A DNA stretch of 64,000 nucleotides, from the NCBI GenBank assembly GCA_033439295.1, contig JAVTLE010000017.1:1116001-1180000 (forward strand), in the 5' to 3' direction. The stretch is from Deuterostichococcus epilithicus. Its lineage: Eukaryota > Chlorophyta > Trebouxiophyceae > Prasiolales > Stichococcaceae. A model generated the notes under the pieces. It saw only the letters and a list, made by a program, of their open reading frames with translations, searched no databases and had not been told where the DNA came from. The position numbers and the translations under genes are program-made. Below are positions 12,601 to 23,900 of this stretch, piece after piece (the first letter of the stretch is position 1; each line of letters opens with the position of its first letter).

Positions 12601-13060
12601 GCAGCAGAGGCCTGCGCTCTTGTGCCAAGGCAAGGTGTTTCAGCAACGGACACGCAACGTTGACGCAAGAAATGACCGTCCATCTACAGGAGGCATGGCC
12701 GCATGCGCAGGACCCGCCGTGTGGCTCCCCTTCATCCAGGGCACAAGTTCACAATGGCGTCAGGGCACAAGTATGACTGACAAGCCAGTCTGACCTGAGG
12801 TGTGCCGCCTTATCCAGTGGCAGATCCGCGTAGTGCGGCAGCTCCCTCAGCCCTGTAGCGCTTTCCGCCGCTTTGGCGCTTTCCGCCGCTGCAGGTGCCG
12901 CCGCCGCTGTGGCAAAGGCTCCCAGGGCCGGGGCGCCGCTCCGCCAGGAGCATCGCCTCGCGAAGAACAGGAGTGACGGCTTCGCAGGTGCTGCTGCCGC
13001 CTGCTGCTGCCATCGCGGAGCAGCGAAAGCGGGAGAGGCGGGAGCGCTGCAAGCCCGCAT
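6632..13060 (-). CDS. NudC/NUDT12-type NAD(H) pyrophosphatase fused to 14-kDa phosphohistidine phosphatase domain
   Basis: Eleven minus-strand exons, all phases compatible: 12795-13060, 12051-12201, 11150-11681, 10698-10809, 10075-10223, 9450-9512, 8836-8972, 8004-8085, 7499-7728, 7214-7300, 6632-6799; 658 aa from the Met at 13060 (in-frame Mets at 13132 and 13345 would lengthen it). The N-terminus is Ala/Arg/Ser-rich like an organelle transit peptide. NudC hallmarks follow: PLDKAAHLR, YPRIDPAVIM, Nudix box GFCEIGE...RETREEAG (about residues 404-424), SQPWPFPQSLMLGF and DAELEDARWF. The NudC C-terminus (FAVPGTYSLSGRIIHQW) lies in the same exon (7499-7728) as a Gly-rich linker and the PHPT start (DEGVFKYVLLRV). 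PHPT motifs continue: IVRGHRAAGYHNDI with the presumed catalytic His near residue 586, LGGGRIEHK, VHIYGYSSAFGPAPHE, LSYEGY-stop. The usual zinc-ribbon Cys pairs are absent (FAGTSGAP where FCxxCG is expected). Likely hydrolyses NADH or NAD-capped RNA and dephosphorylates phosphohistidine. Confidence 0.85.
9024..9185. repeat. Three tandem 54-bp units in an intron
   Basis: Three near-identical 54-base units start at 9024, 9078 and 9132, each beginning TCGCTA(C/T)TGAAGGT and ending near CTGTGCACAA. They lie in the intron between the Nudix-box exon (9450-9512) and the SQPWPF exon (8836-8972). Confidence 0.9.
12137..12575 (-). repeat. NudC exon 2 plus three decayed tandem copies
   Basis: The exon segment coding KPEELKALFNRPDARLVVF (about 12137-12199) recurs upstream in the gene at about 12263-12323 (PGDLRALFDRLGTRLVPF), 12398-12464 (KSEELRAMCDRPNARPPVV) and 12527-12575 (ADARLLVFHD). 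Spacing is roughly 120-137 bases. Only the first copy keeps the acceptor and frame that join to exon 1. Confidence 0.8.
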
Positions 13061-13776
13061 CGCACCCGCTGGGAGCGCCGCTGCGTGGTGCGTGCGGCTG
13101 CCGCACGCTGGGGTTTGGGCGCCCCCTTGCATGGCGCCGTCAACACCGATCCACCGTGGTAGAGTTGCACCTGCTGGTGCGCCACAAAGGCCTGGGCTGC
13201 TGCTAGAATGGCTTCTGCGCAATCGGGTGTTTTTTTGCAGCCAACGATCACCTCGAGCGCAGAGGATGCTGCTCAGCGACCTGTGGATACGTGCAGACAG
13301 CATGGCGTTCTGCGAGGGCTGACCATAGAGCGCTGTGTGCTGCACCTACAGAGTCAAGCTGTCGGATACCGTCCAAGCAGGCTAGCAATAAACATGTCTT
13401 ATCCTCTGCAATACCAAGCAATGCGAAGCAAACATGCAAGTTGCACTAGGCCAGCGATCACGGAGCGATGGCCACGTGAGCTCCACACTGTGAAGGGCAG
13501 AAGGGCATGCACTCTTCCTTTCACCGCCGAAAGGTTGAACTGAAAGGCGAGGCGGGCAAGCGGAAAGTACAGATCTGGTCAACTCAACTCAACCCTGGTC
13601 ACTATCTTCACCATCTGAACGGACATCTGTTCCATAGCGAAGACGATACAAGTTGGGTTGGCCTTACTGAGTGCGTAAAAGCAGCAGGGTTCAGCGCTCA
13701 TAACATAGGCGGCAGAGCCCAACGTCATGTCGCATCAGAGTCAACCAATTTGCCTGTCTCACGTCCCAATTTCAGG
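13061..13776. other. Intergenic / 5' flank of the NudC-PHPT gene and 3' flank of MYG1
   Basis: The NudC frame stays open up to a Met at 13345, so part of this may be coding. Another minus-strand frame around 13150-13250 (AILAAAQAFVAHQQ) looks protein-like but joins to nothing I can identify. Confidence 0.4.
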
Positions 13777-16700
13777 CTACTCCTCCTTCAGCGCTCGCCG
13801 TGCCATCTCGACGACACCCTCTTTGGTGGCATTGCCGCCGATGAACCCCGAAGCGTGCGCAAAGACACACCCTGCGTGTGCAGTCGACACCCCGCATGTC
13901 GAATCAGCAGGCTGTGTGTAGGGTACCCTTGCCCACAGATGGCACATGCAGCAGCAGCACGCACCCCAAACTGCCACATCCCCCAAACTGTCAGCATCTC
14001 ACGAGTCACCATGCCAGAACACCAGCAAACTCTCTACCAGGGATGCCGGAGGCCTTCGACAGCTCCTCGTCGCGCAGGCCGCGCCACGCGGCCGGCAGCG
14101 AGCGCCGGTTCTCGAAACTCCCCGGCTGCACCGACACCGCCTGGATGCGCCACTTCTTCTCCCTCGTGTCCTGTGTGTGCAGCAGCGGGTGTTGGCAGCG
14201 TTCAAAGCTGGCACGCCTAGAAGCAGCAGCCGAAAAAGTGCTGCCACTATGGCTGGCGCCCTCAAGGCATGGTGCGTCACCAACGTTTCCGACAGCCGGG
14301 GCGTTGGAGAGATAAGAACGTTGATAGATGATGGAGGGATGAGAGGGGACATGGGCACAGCAGCCACACCCCAGGCAGGCAGGTTTGCAACGCTTTCCTC
14401 AGTGCTCTTCTCAAACCCGATCGAAATGTTCCGAGGAATTTTTCTTTGAGCAACTGGATATAAGGACGTTGGTGCGCACCTCGTACAGGCAGAACTTTAT
14501 TTTCCCTTCGATTCCCTGCTCCTTTTCCAGCTCGTAGAGGTGCTCCTTCCACGGCACGCCGCCCGCTGCCAGTTCGATGATCTGCGCATGGCAGAGTCTG
14601 CAAGATCAGTCCATGGTGGGACACTCGTCCATGACCACCCAGTCGACTGCTGTGTCATGGACTTAGAACGATTTTCGGACGGTTCGATCAGCCCAAAGCT
14701 CATCCAGCACCCCAAGACTGATCCTCGACAGCACCGCATCTGGCCGCATGGCCATCCGCACGCCGCCGCCGCGCCCGACTTTTCCTCTTTCGTCCAGACT
14801 GCCCGTGCGAGATGCGGCAGACGTGCGAGTTTCAGCATCACCGGCATCCAAAGCCAGCAGCCTTGGCAGGGGCACGGGCACCACACCTCGCCGCTGGCAT
14901 CGACGTCGGAGCGACCGGACAGAGCGTCCTTCACCAGGCTGCGCGCCGGCAGCCAGCACTGCGCGGAGGCACCGACACACATCAGCAGCAGAGGACTGGG
15001 ACCCGGGCTGCAACAGCTGCAGAGGCGCCGGGCGCCGGTCATGTGCGGCTGTTGGCTGGGCGTCGGCGCGGCACGCCCGGCGAGACCGCCCGCAACCCTC
15101 TCAAGGCAGTCGGGACCTCGGGGAGGCCGAGCGGTGCCCTTCCCGCGTGCGCGCAACAGGCAGGCCAGTGTGGACGGAAGTTCTGGCTGTGCGTGGCAAA
15201 CGGGCAAGCAAGGCTGGAGCAGTTGTCAAGGCGCACGTTGCTGATGTAGTCAACGGCCTCCAGGAATTCCGATCCTGTGAGCGCCATTGCCTTTGCGAAC
15301 TGCACGTCGGTCGCCGCGTCACTGGCGTCCTGTGCACGGAATTCAATTATTATGATGATAATGATAGATTATAAATAATTGAATGAACAACAATGCCGGG
15401 TGCCCGGTGTCTGGTGACTTGTTTGATGGCGAGCGTCTGGTCCTTCCGGTGGGATGCACACCCTGGGTAGGCCGCGCCAATGTGCACAGGTATGGTCCGT
15501 CAGTGCTGGCGACTCCAAGTGCACAAGTCAATTGCGCCGTGGCAGACGGCCCCGGTCGCAGACCAATCGTCTGTGGGCAAAGATGGTGCGACGTGTGCTG
15601 CAATTTCCTTGATGATACTTCCTGTAGCCTAGATCCAAACTGGATATCAGACAAACACGTCCATAGCCGAGCTGGATGCACAACACAATGAAAGTTGTCG
15701 TGAATCCCTGAGCCGCACCTGGTTCCAGCGCGGGTTGAGGCCGCCGACGCGCGCCGACAGGTGCGTGCTGCTCAGGTAGCGCGGCGGCGCCCCGGCGGTG
15801 TCCCACTGGCTGACACCTGCAGGGCAAGGCGAGGTGTCAAATTGAATTCGCCCATACATGCCAACACGTGGTTGCCGCCCAGGCGGCGCAATGGCGCGCC
15901 AGCGATTCCCCGACTGGTGGTCCTACTAGCTGTCGAGACGCCCGCAGGTGGCACAGGCGCCGAGGGCTCAGGCTATGTCTAGACAGCATCCACAACGGCA
16001 GGCTGCTCATTTGCGCGGCGGCGCTCCGGCGATATGCCACTTGCTCGTCAGTGGACCGTGCACCCTGCCTGGCTCCTCAGCGCCTTTATGTTTTGGATAC
16101 CCCGATGTTGGATTCAGCGCTGGGTGGCTTCGGAATCCTACATCACCCCTTCGTTGCAGATGCCGTTGACGGCTTCTTGAAACTGTTTGAAGCCGATCAG
16201 ATCGCCGTCGGGGTGATTGCCGCTAGGGGTTTGGGGGTAGCTCTGTATCTGAGCAACCAGGCCCTTTCTTTTGGTACTTGCAAGATGGCTGACACCCCAC
16301 CGTTGTCGATGCCGTCGATGGCCTCCATGAAATGTTTGTAGACAGCCAGGTACACGGTCTGGGTGTCAGCAGCGTCCTCCGGCTGGCCCAGCTGCGCCGC
16401 GATGATCGAGCGACCAAAGTGCTTGTAGACCAGGCCCGCGGAGGACAGCTTGGTGCTGAAGCCTGCAGGAGGGGTTGCGAGGACGTGTTGCGACGTCGAC
16501 AGGTGTCATCTCATCGCAGTGCGGCGCAGAACTCTGGTGCTGAGCGGCAGCGGTGATCAGCGTGCAGCGGCAGCAATTGGTGCTCACTTCTTCATGTGTT
16601 CTAAGGAAGCTCCGTGCAGTCGTTGATGTTCACTTCTTTCAGTTTTTCAAGAGCAGCTCCATGCCATGCAACATTCAGCAAACAAATAGCAAGGGTCTGG

Positions 16701-17230
16701 GCGGTCTGCCACAGGCGGCGGCGGCTCACCATGGCCGAAGACCTCCTCGAAGCCGCGCTGGTGATGATCGAACCGCTTCGCATCTGCGCAGATACGAGGG
16801 CAGATCACGCACAGGGCAGTGCAGGGCGTACAGGGTGATACTGATGACAGTGTTCCGCGCGCCAGGGCGAGCTCCTCGTGCACGACGAAGGACGGACTGC
16901 AGCTGGTTCACCTGAGTCGTAGGTCCCGCCCACGTCGATGACCACATCGAGGTCCTGCAGGACCTTTGGGTCGCGGCTGCGCACAATGTCTGCATCCTTG
17001 AACTCAGGCGTCTGCTTCAGCAGGAAGCACCCCAGTGCCTCGTCGCAGTGGAAGGTGCCGCTGTGGGTGCCGATGCGCACCATGGCGCGCTTGCTAGACC
17101 GCCCGTCAGCGCTGGACATGAACACGGGGCGTGCCCTTGTTGCCGTGCTGCTGAGTCTCACGGATGCCCGGGGCGAGTGCACAAGCAACGTTGCGCCTCT
17201 CGAGAACGCTGCGCGCGCTGCCAGCATCAA
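13777..17230 (-). CDS. MYG1: MYG1 exonuclease family protein
   Basis: Nine minus-strand exons with matching phases: 16912-17230, 16730-16783, 16301-16462, 15719-15816, 15237-15329, 14887-14958, 14480-14581, 14038-14170, 13777-13871; 375 aa, the usual family size. An N-terminal Arg/Ser/Ala-rich stretch looks like a mitochondrial presequence. Family motifs in order: RIGTHSGTFHCDEALGCFLL, DVVIDVGGTYD, RFDHHQRGFEE (the DHH signature), KLSSAGLVYKHFG, AIDGIDNG, LNPRWNQ, WLPARSLVKDAL, PWKEHLYELE, KKWRIQAVSV, and the C-terminal GCVFAHASGFIGGN. MYG1 proteins are DHH-type 3'-5' RNA exonucleases reported in nucleus and mitochondria; that role is taken from the family. The intron between exons 3 and 4 carries decayed copies of both flanking exons. 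Confidence 0.95.
15761..16199 (-). repeat. Decayed copies of MYG1 exons 4 and 3 in the intervening intron
   Basis: Exon 4 encodes SQWDTAGAPPRYLSSTHLSA. Similar sequence recurs at about 15861-15920 (SRGIAGAPLRRLGGNHVLA) and 15995-16050 (KWHIAGAPPRK followed by a stop). At about 16145-16199 there is a degenerate copy of the 3' part of exon 3 (FKQFQEAVNGICN versus YKHFMEAIDGIDN). Confidence 0.75.
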
Positions 17231-17239
17231 CGATGATGC

Positions 17240-17419
17240 TTACAAGGTGAGGCGAGGAGTGCGGACCAGAATTGCAGAATACTGTCGACTGACACCCTGC
17301 TGGCCTGCTGAAGTGCTCAGCGCTGCATACGCCTCGTCGTACGGCACGGCGGAACCGTAGCAGCCGTACATGGCCAGCAACTGGGGCACCACTTCAGCAG
17401 GCAACTTCGGAGCTTTCAT
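17240..17419 (-). CDS. Small unassigned ORF upstream of MYG1
   Basis: After an acceptor-like site a minus-strand frame reads MKAPKLPAEVVPQLLAMYGC and continues about 60 codons. It is less repetitive than the surroundings but has no recognised family and no confirmed partner exon. It may be 5' UTR of MYG1 or a fragment of another gene. Confidence 0.2.
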   Translation of the reverse strand: MKAPKLPAEVVPQLLAMYGCYGSAVPYDEAYAALSTSAGQQGVSRQYSAILVRTPRLTL

Positions 17420-17902
17420 CTGAGGATGCAGTAGGAGGGGCGGGACAGGGGTTCTGAGCTTCATGCAGCGTTTTGCTCTTACAGACATGCGCGAGCCTGA
17501 AGGGGTGCAGTGTCACATCACAAAAAAGCGGCACAGAAGCTGCGGCAGAACTCAAGGTCATTGCATCGAACGAAGACAGCCTGCTCGTTGTAGACCGAAC
17601 CTGAAGCACTCAGCAGGCAGTCACCACAGACGCAGCTCAGCCACCAGCAGGCGTACGCTGGGCTGCCAACTGTGCGGGGAAGTATCAGCCAACAGGCCCG
17701 AGCGGAGTCCTGGGAAAGCCTGACAGCTGCAGAGTCCAGAACGCCATTTGACACCATGCATGAACGGCGAGCGTTTATCAGCCAGCCGGTGGCTCGCGCC
17801 TGGCTGCGGTGGACGGAACTTAAGGACAGCCGGCCCTGTGGGGCCGCCACATCATGAACCTTCTGAACCTTCGGATGAACCTCCAGCCAGGCATGGCGCT
17901 GC

Positions 17903-20900
17903 TCACGCCACGACCGGCGGAGCTGCTTCAGGTGGCGCCGCCTGCGCAGGTTTTGGCGACGCCTGGTGTGCGCCGCCGCCGCCACTGCTGGCCTCGTGCA
18001 GGGCGCCTGCGCCATTGCTGGCCGGTCCCATGGCGCCCTCGCTGCCGCGCCCGCCGCGGCCGGACCCCCTGCCGCCGCGCCCGCTGCCAGTGGCAAGAAT
18101 GATTGGATCTCAGCAAGCGCGTTGAGGCCACGATAGCACCCATGGACGCCATGCAAGCATACACTATACTCCCAGATACATACAAGCTCGTGGCTCGTGT
18201 ATCCGACACCGAACAGGTGAGCCTGTCTGCTGCAGCCACCACATGGCATCCCAGATACAAGAGCCGCGAGGACCGCCTGCTGCTCGCAAACATCGCCAGA
18301 TGCTTGGCCTTTGGACAGCAGCTCAGCTGCTGCCGTAGCAGCTCGACATCACCGACGCACAGGCCTGCCAAAACGCGGGCGTACGCAGTGCCGGCGCACC
18401 ACTGATGGGGCTACATTTAAACACACCTGCGGCGCTCGCCGCGGGGCTTGCGATCGCCGCCCGGCCGCCCATTGGCAGTCTCGGCGCTAGCTGCCGCCGC
18501 GCCGGACACCACCGCCGCGGCGCCTGCCGCCGCCTCCACGCCCGCTGGGTTGCTCGAGAAAACGGTGCCCTTCAGCCCCTCTGGCGTGGCTGCGGGAAAG
18601 TGCACGGGTAGTAAGGGGTGCTGGCTGCATGTTGGGTACGGCTGAAGAACATCTGTCGTTGCCATCACACAGGAGCAGGTGTCGACCATATGTCCAGGAT
18701 GCTCGGGCTTTGTTCAGATATATCTGCTACGAGCAGCTGAAGTCGGACAGCATTGGACTGGGATATGTAGGCAGGCACAGCATGAGGACACCAGACACCC
18801 ATCCTTGCGAACAGTTAGTGAAGGCACCAGGATCTGGCGCGCGGTGCTGCCTTATGATGACATGAGCATAGCTGGCAGCACAATCCCTCGAGACACTGTA
18901 AATTCTGTTCTTCCCGGGGACGCCGCCCACCTGGCCGGCCCTCGCCGCGACCGCGCCCGCGGCCCTCGCCGCGGCCACCCTCGCCGCTGGCGCCGGCGCC
19001 GCCGCGCCCGCCGCGCCCGCGGCCCCCGGCCACGGCTGCTGCGGGCGCGGAACTGCGCCGTCGCCTCGGCCGCCGCCGCGGCCGCCGCCGTCAGCCTTCC
19101 CGCCCTCGCCAGGCGCGTTCAGCGGGCCACCGCTAGCGGTTGCCGCCGCGACGGGCTCGCCGCTGGCCGGCGGCTTGTCGCCGCCGCCGCCGCTGGGTCC
19201 GTTCGGCGGAGGAGGCTGGTACAGCGGCCGCTCGCCACGCGGGCGCGAGGTGCTGCGGCCAGTGCCGCTGGCGGCGCCCTCGCCGCCGGGCGGCCCGTTT
19301 GCGGTGCTGGGCGCGTTGAAGGCGCCTGTGAGAGCAGTGAAGATTGTCGTGCTGCGGAAACAGGGATGAAAAGCACTCCAGCTGGCAGGTCGACTTGGCA
19401 CGCCATGCCATTAGCTGATGTTGAGAGAAAGTTGGCTCGATGTCAGAAGCCTGCCGCCAACTCAGGGCAGGAAGCGTGCCATGTTGCTGTCCATCTGCGA
19501 AGCACCACCACCATTGTTTGACGCCGCGCCGCCACGAGCAATGCTCACCAGGCGGCGCGTCGGGGGAGCCCGTGCGGTCGCCCGCGCCGCGGCTGCGGCG
19601 GCCGCCGCGCTCGCGCCGCTCCTTGCGGGCCCCTGGCTCCCGCCGTGCGTCGTCGCCCTGCAGCACAACACCCGCCACTGCATGAGAATGAGCTGCGTCG
19701 TGGAGTCCGCCACCCCACGTGAGGGTGGAGACAAAGCTTTGTTGCCTGTGACGACCTTCCTGCGATGCGGTACTTCTTTCGTTTGTATTAGAAGCCGCAG
19801 ACAGAGACGGCTGTTATCCAAACGACATGCCTGCTGATTGGCGGCGCCGGGCTCGCCGCGCTGGCCGGGCGGCGGCAGCGGCAGCGTGCGCCCTGGGGCN
19901 CCNGCCTGCTGCTGGCCCTGGCNCTGNCCCGCCGCNGGCNGNGGCTGCNTGTGGGCCTGCTGCTGCAGCTGCTGCTGCGCCTGCTGCGCCTGCTGCGGCA
20001 CGCCGCCCGGAGGGCCCGCCGACGAAGGGCGGTCCTGCGGGCCCTGGCTGTCGCCCCGACCACCGCGGCCCCTGTAGGTTGAGTAAGTAGCAGGTAGCAG
20101 GCTGTCAGAAAGTGCGAGTGGGCCAGCACTGCTGACTAGCGCCAGACTAGTTGGAAAGCCAGGTGCAGCCCTTCGCGGCTCGAGTCGAGCACATCAAGGC
20201 ACCGCGACAGATGCGATCTTTCCCGCATCTGGTGCAGCGCTCTGATGTGGCCGACGCGAGCGCATACTGCTGGGGCGATGGGAGGAAAAGCATTCTGGCG
20301 ATGCCGACGCCTTCATTTGTAATGCCATGTGTGAAGAGTGCACGAAGAACAGCCCGCCCACTGCAGCACTCACCTCGGACCCCGGTCGCGTCCCTCCCTG
20401 CCGCCGCGGCCGCCGCGCCCCCGGCCACCACGGCCGCCAAAGTCGCCGGACGACCGGCCGCCGGTGTCGAGCGGCGCCCGCTGGCCGCCCTGCTGCTGCT
20501 GGCCGCCCTGCTGCTGCTGCAGCTGGCCGGGCGGATTGCTGGGGCCGCCGTCCGGCCCGTTGCTGTGCGCCCGCGGCTCCCTGCCAGCGGCCTGCGGCAA
20601 GGGACGGTGCATGTCAGTCAGTAAGGCACGACTGTCAAGCAGAGGTCGAGCGAACGATGTAGTCCCGTTGTAACATCCAATTCTGCACGACTTCCCAGCA
20701 GACGACTTCAGAGTGGAACTTTATCGAGTCGGCTTACAGCTGCAGCAGCTTGCAATCTCAGAATCGCCTTCCATAGATGACATAGCTGTTGGTGCATGCG
20801 AATTGTTGAGCACATGGCACCTGAGGCATGCTGATAGAGGACAAATGTTGAGACCTCACCTCATTGCGGCGCATCTCAGCGGCCTTCTCGGCGGCCTTAC

Positions 20901-23900
20901 GCCGCATGAACTGCCCCTGCTCCTCTGGCGTCATGGCCCGCCCGCCCGCCGTCGAGCCCGGCGGCGCGCCGCCCGGCGGTGGCTGCCGGGCCTGCTGGTG
21001 CTGGTGCTGGTGTTGCGGCGGCGGCGGCGGCAGGCGCTGGCCGCCGGGCGGCATGCCGGGGCCCGGCTGCTGCAGGTGCAGCTGCGCGACGGATGCCTCC
21101 ACCGGCTGCGGCGGGATGAGAAAACGGGTGCGACGACAAATCAGTATAAGGTAGGCTGAAGGGTAAGGCCTTGAGTTGTGAAAGGGCGGAGCAGCTGTGC
21201 TCCCGAGTCACCAGAAAGACGAATGTGATGAATGTGGGCACAAAGGGGGCTTGCACTGTATCCCGCGCGTGATGACGCTGCCACCAGGGCTGCATCCAAG
21301 GTCAGGGCTGCGGGCTGCGGCAGAGAATTGATTGCACCTGCTGCATGATCACTGCAGAGCCAGGTTCCATGAAGATGCAGCACCTTCAGAAGCGAGTTCT
21401 GGCCGAAAGTCATCAGCGGCTGCTGCTGCTGTGGCGCGCTGAGCGGCAGCGACCCCAGCGGGCCGCTGCCAAAGCTCGCCGGTGCACCGAGCGACGCCTG
21501 GGGCATGCCGGCGCTTGCGCCGGGCAGGTGCGGCGGATGTGGCTGCTGCTGCAGCGGCGGCGGCTGCTGGTTGGAGAAGCCGTGCGGTGGCATCTGCATC
21601 TGCGCAGGACACCACACAGTCAACAGACCCCTGTGCGATATGGTGCCAAAGTTGGCTGTGATGCGAGGTTGGAATCAGCCAGAAGGCACGCCCACAGCTA
21701 TTAAATATCTGCAGATGCCTGCAGCGCAACGATTTTATCACACCTGCATCTGCTGCGAGAACTGGGCCTGCAGCGGCGCCTGGCCGTGCTGCACATGCTG
21801 CTGCGTCACCAACTGCGGAGGTTGCGGCAACTGCTGCTGCCTTAGCTGCGACTGGGTGGGCTGCTGCTGGTGGTGGTGGTGGTGGTGCGCTTGCGGTGCG
21901 CCCGGTGCACCAAATTGACCGATTGGTAGCGGCTGCTGCGGCAGCGGCAGGCTGCCGCCGAGGCTCAGCTGCGGCGGCGGTGCTCCGGCAGAAGTCGCGA
22001 TCTGCGAGGCCATCTGCGCAGCAGTCGAGTGCGGTCGTCAGCGCCTGCATAACTGTTGAGATTGGCAAGGCAACGAGACCTCAAATCGCCGACGACATCA
22101 GCAGCAGGTGACGGCGGGTAAGCAGCAACAGGTGAACTACACCAGATGACGAACGACCCAAAGGACCAGATCTGAACCAAGGCAGTTGGCCACAGACTGC
22201 ATTGCCACGGCAAACTAGACGTGCTGCGCCCACCTGTGCGGCATACTGCTGCTGAATGAGCTGCTGCTGCTGCAGCGAGGGCTGCTGCGGCGGGGGGTGC
22301 TCATGCTGGGGCGCTGGACCGGGGGCCTGCTGCGCCGGGCCGGTCCACTGCTGGGGCTGCTGCTGCCGGTGGTCCTGTGACGGCGGTGCCTGGCCACGGT
22401 GCTGCTGCTGCTGCTGCTGCGACAGCTGCGGCTGTTGCTGCTGCGGCGGCTGCTCATGCGCCGGCCCCTCCAGCGACGCCGGCAGCGGCGGCGACGGCGC
22501 TACGGCCGGCAGCAGCTGCTGCAGTGGCGGCGGCGCTTGCTGCGGCTGTCCAGGCCCCAGCTGCTGCGGCTGCTGCAGCTGCTGCGGCGCCTGCCGCTGT
22601 TGCTGCTGCATGTGCAGCGCGCCCGGCTGGCCATGGGACTGCGCCTGCTGCTCCGGACGCTGCAGCCGCGGCTGGTCTGCCTGCTGCTGCGGCGGCGGCG
22701 TCGCCGGCCTGCTGGGCTGCTGCCGCACAGCATGACCTGTGGCGCCCTCCGCAGCCGGGCCGCCCTCGCGCTTGAGGATCTTGGGCGGCAGCGGCTTGCC
22801 GCCGGAGTTGACGCCCTCTGCGGTCGCCTCGCCAGCCGCCGCAGCAGCCGCTGCAGCCGCCGCTGCGGCCTTGCGAGCACGTCGCTCCCGCTCGCGCTCG
22901 CCGCCGCGCGGACGCGACGGCTTTCCGCTGGGCCCACCCGGGCCGTGGCCGCCTGGCGCGCCCTGCTGGTGCACATGCTGTTGCGCTGCGGGGTGGCCGC
23001 CGCCGGGAGGTGCCCCGGGGTGACCGCCGCCGCCGGCGGGCTGCTGCGCCGGTCGCTGGCCCACGTCCTGCGGGTGCGGCGAGGGCGCCGTGTCCGTCGG
23101 CGAGCTGCCGCTGCTGCCGGTGTGCGGCTCCGAGCGGCGCGACGCCTCTGACAGGCGCCGGTCGGCCTACATCGCAAGGTGACGCGAGGTGATGATGCAT
23201 TAAGAAAGCTTTGGTAGCATCTGGAACCAATGAACCTCTGAAAGGCGCGGCCCGGGCGGCCTCCGAGTCGGTCAATGAGACGAGAAGAGATGGAAGAAAC
23301 ACGAATCGAAGTGGCACACCTCGGACGGCCGCGAGTCCAGCGGCTCATCGTCAATGACAGAGCCCAGGTCGCTGGCGGCTGCATAGGATGCTGTGCCCAC
23401 AGTCGCCTGCAGTTGCAAACACAGGCTAGATCTTGGTCCTCGTGCAGACCATTCAGCTGCAACCGGCGACTGATCATCAGGTCCCGCGTGCACGATCAAA
23501 GTTGATATCGTCCCCACCGAAATCGGCATGCGGGGAGAGCATCCCTGCAGGGCCCATGCGACCAGACCAGTCAGGTTGCCCAGGCAATATTGCAGGAGCA
23601 TCGTGACCGACTGCACGATCCGCAACTGTGCACCTTGGTGGTGCGGATTGTGGAGCCGCTGGCCGAGCTGCGCGGCGAGCCGCCGTCGTCCAGCCGGGAG
23701 CGCGGCACGCCTGCCAGCCAGAGGCGGATCTCGTGTAAGCCAGCCAGAAGGTGAGAGATTGGATACCCACCACAACGGCGAAGGACAAGGCGCATGTGCA
23801 CATGCGACAGCCACCCTTGGGGGCTGTCACCTGTCACTGCCCCACGGATGCAGACTGTACCAGAAGCCCCGGCCTGAAACCCCTTTCACACCCTTCCACA

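Noticed and set aside
22256-22735. Plus-strand frame extremely rich in Cys
   Set aside because: It is the antisense of a CAG-rich (Gln) exon of the MOS1-like gene.
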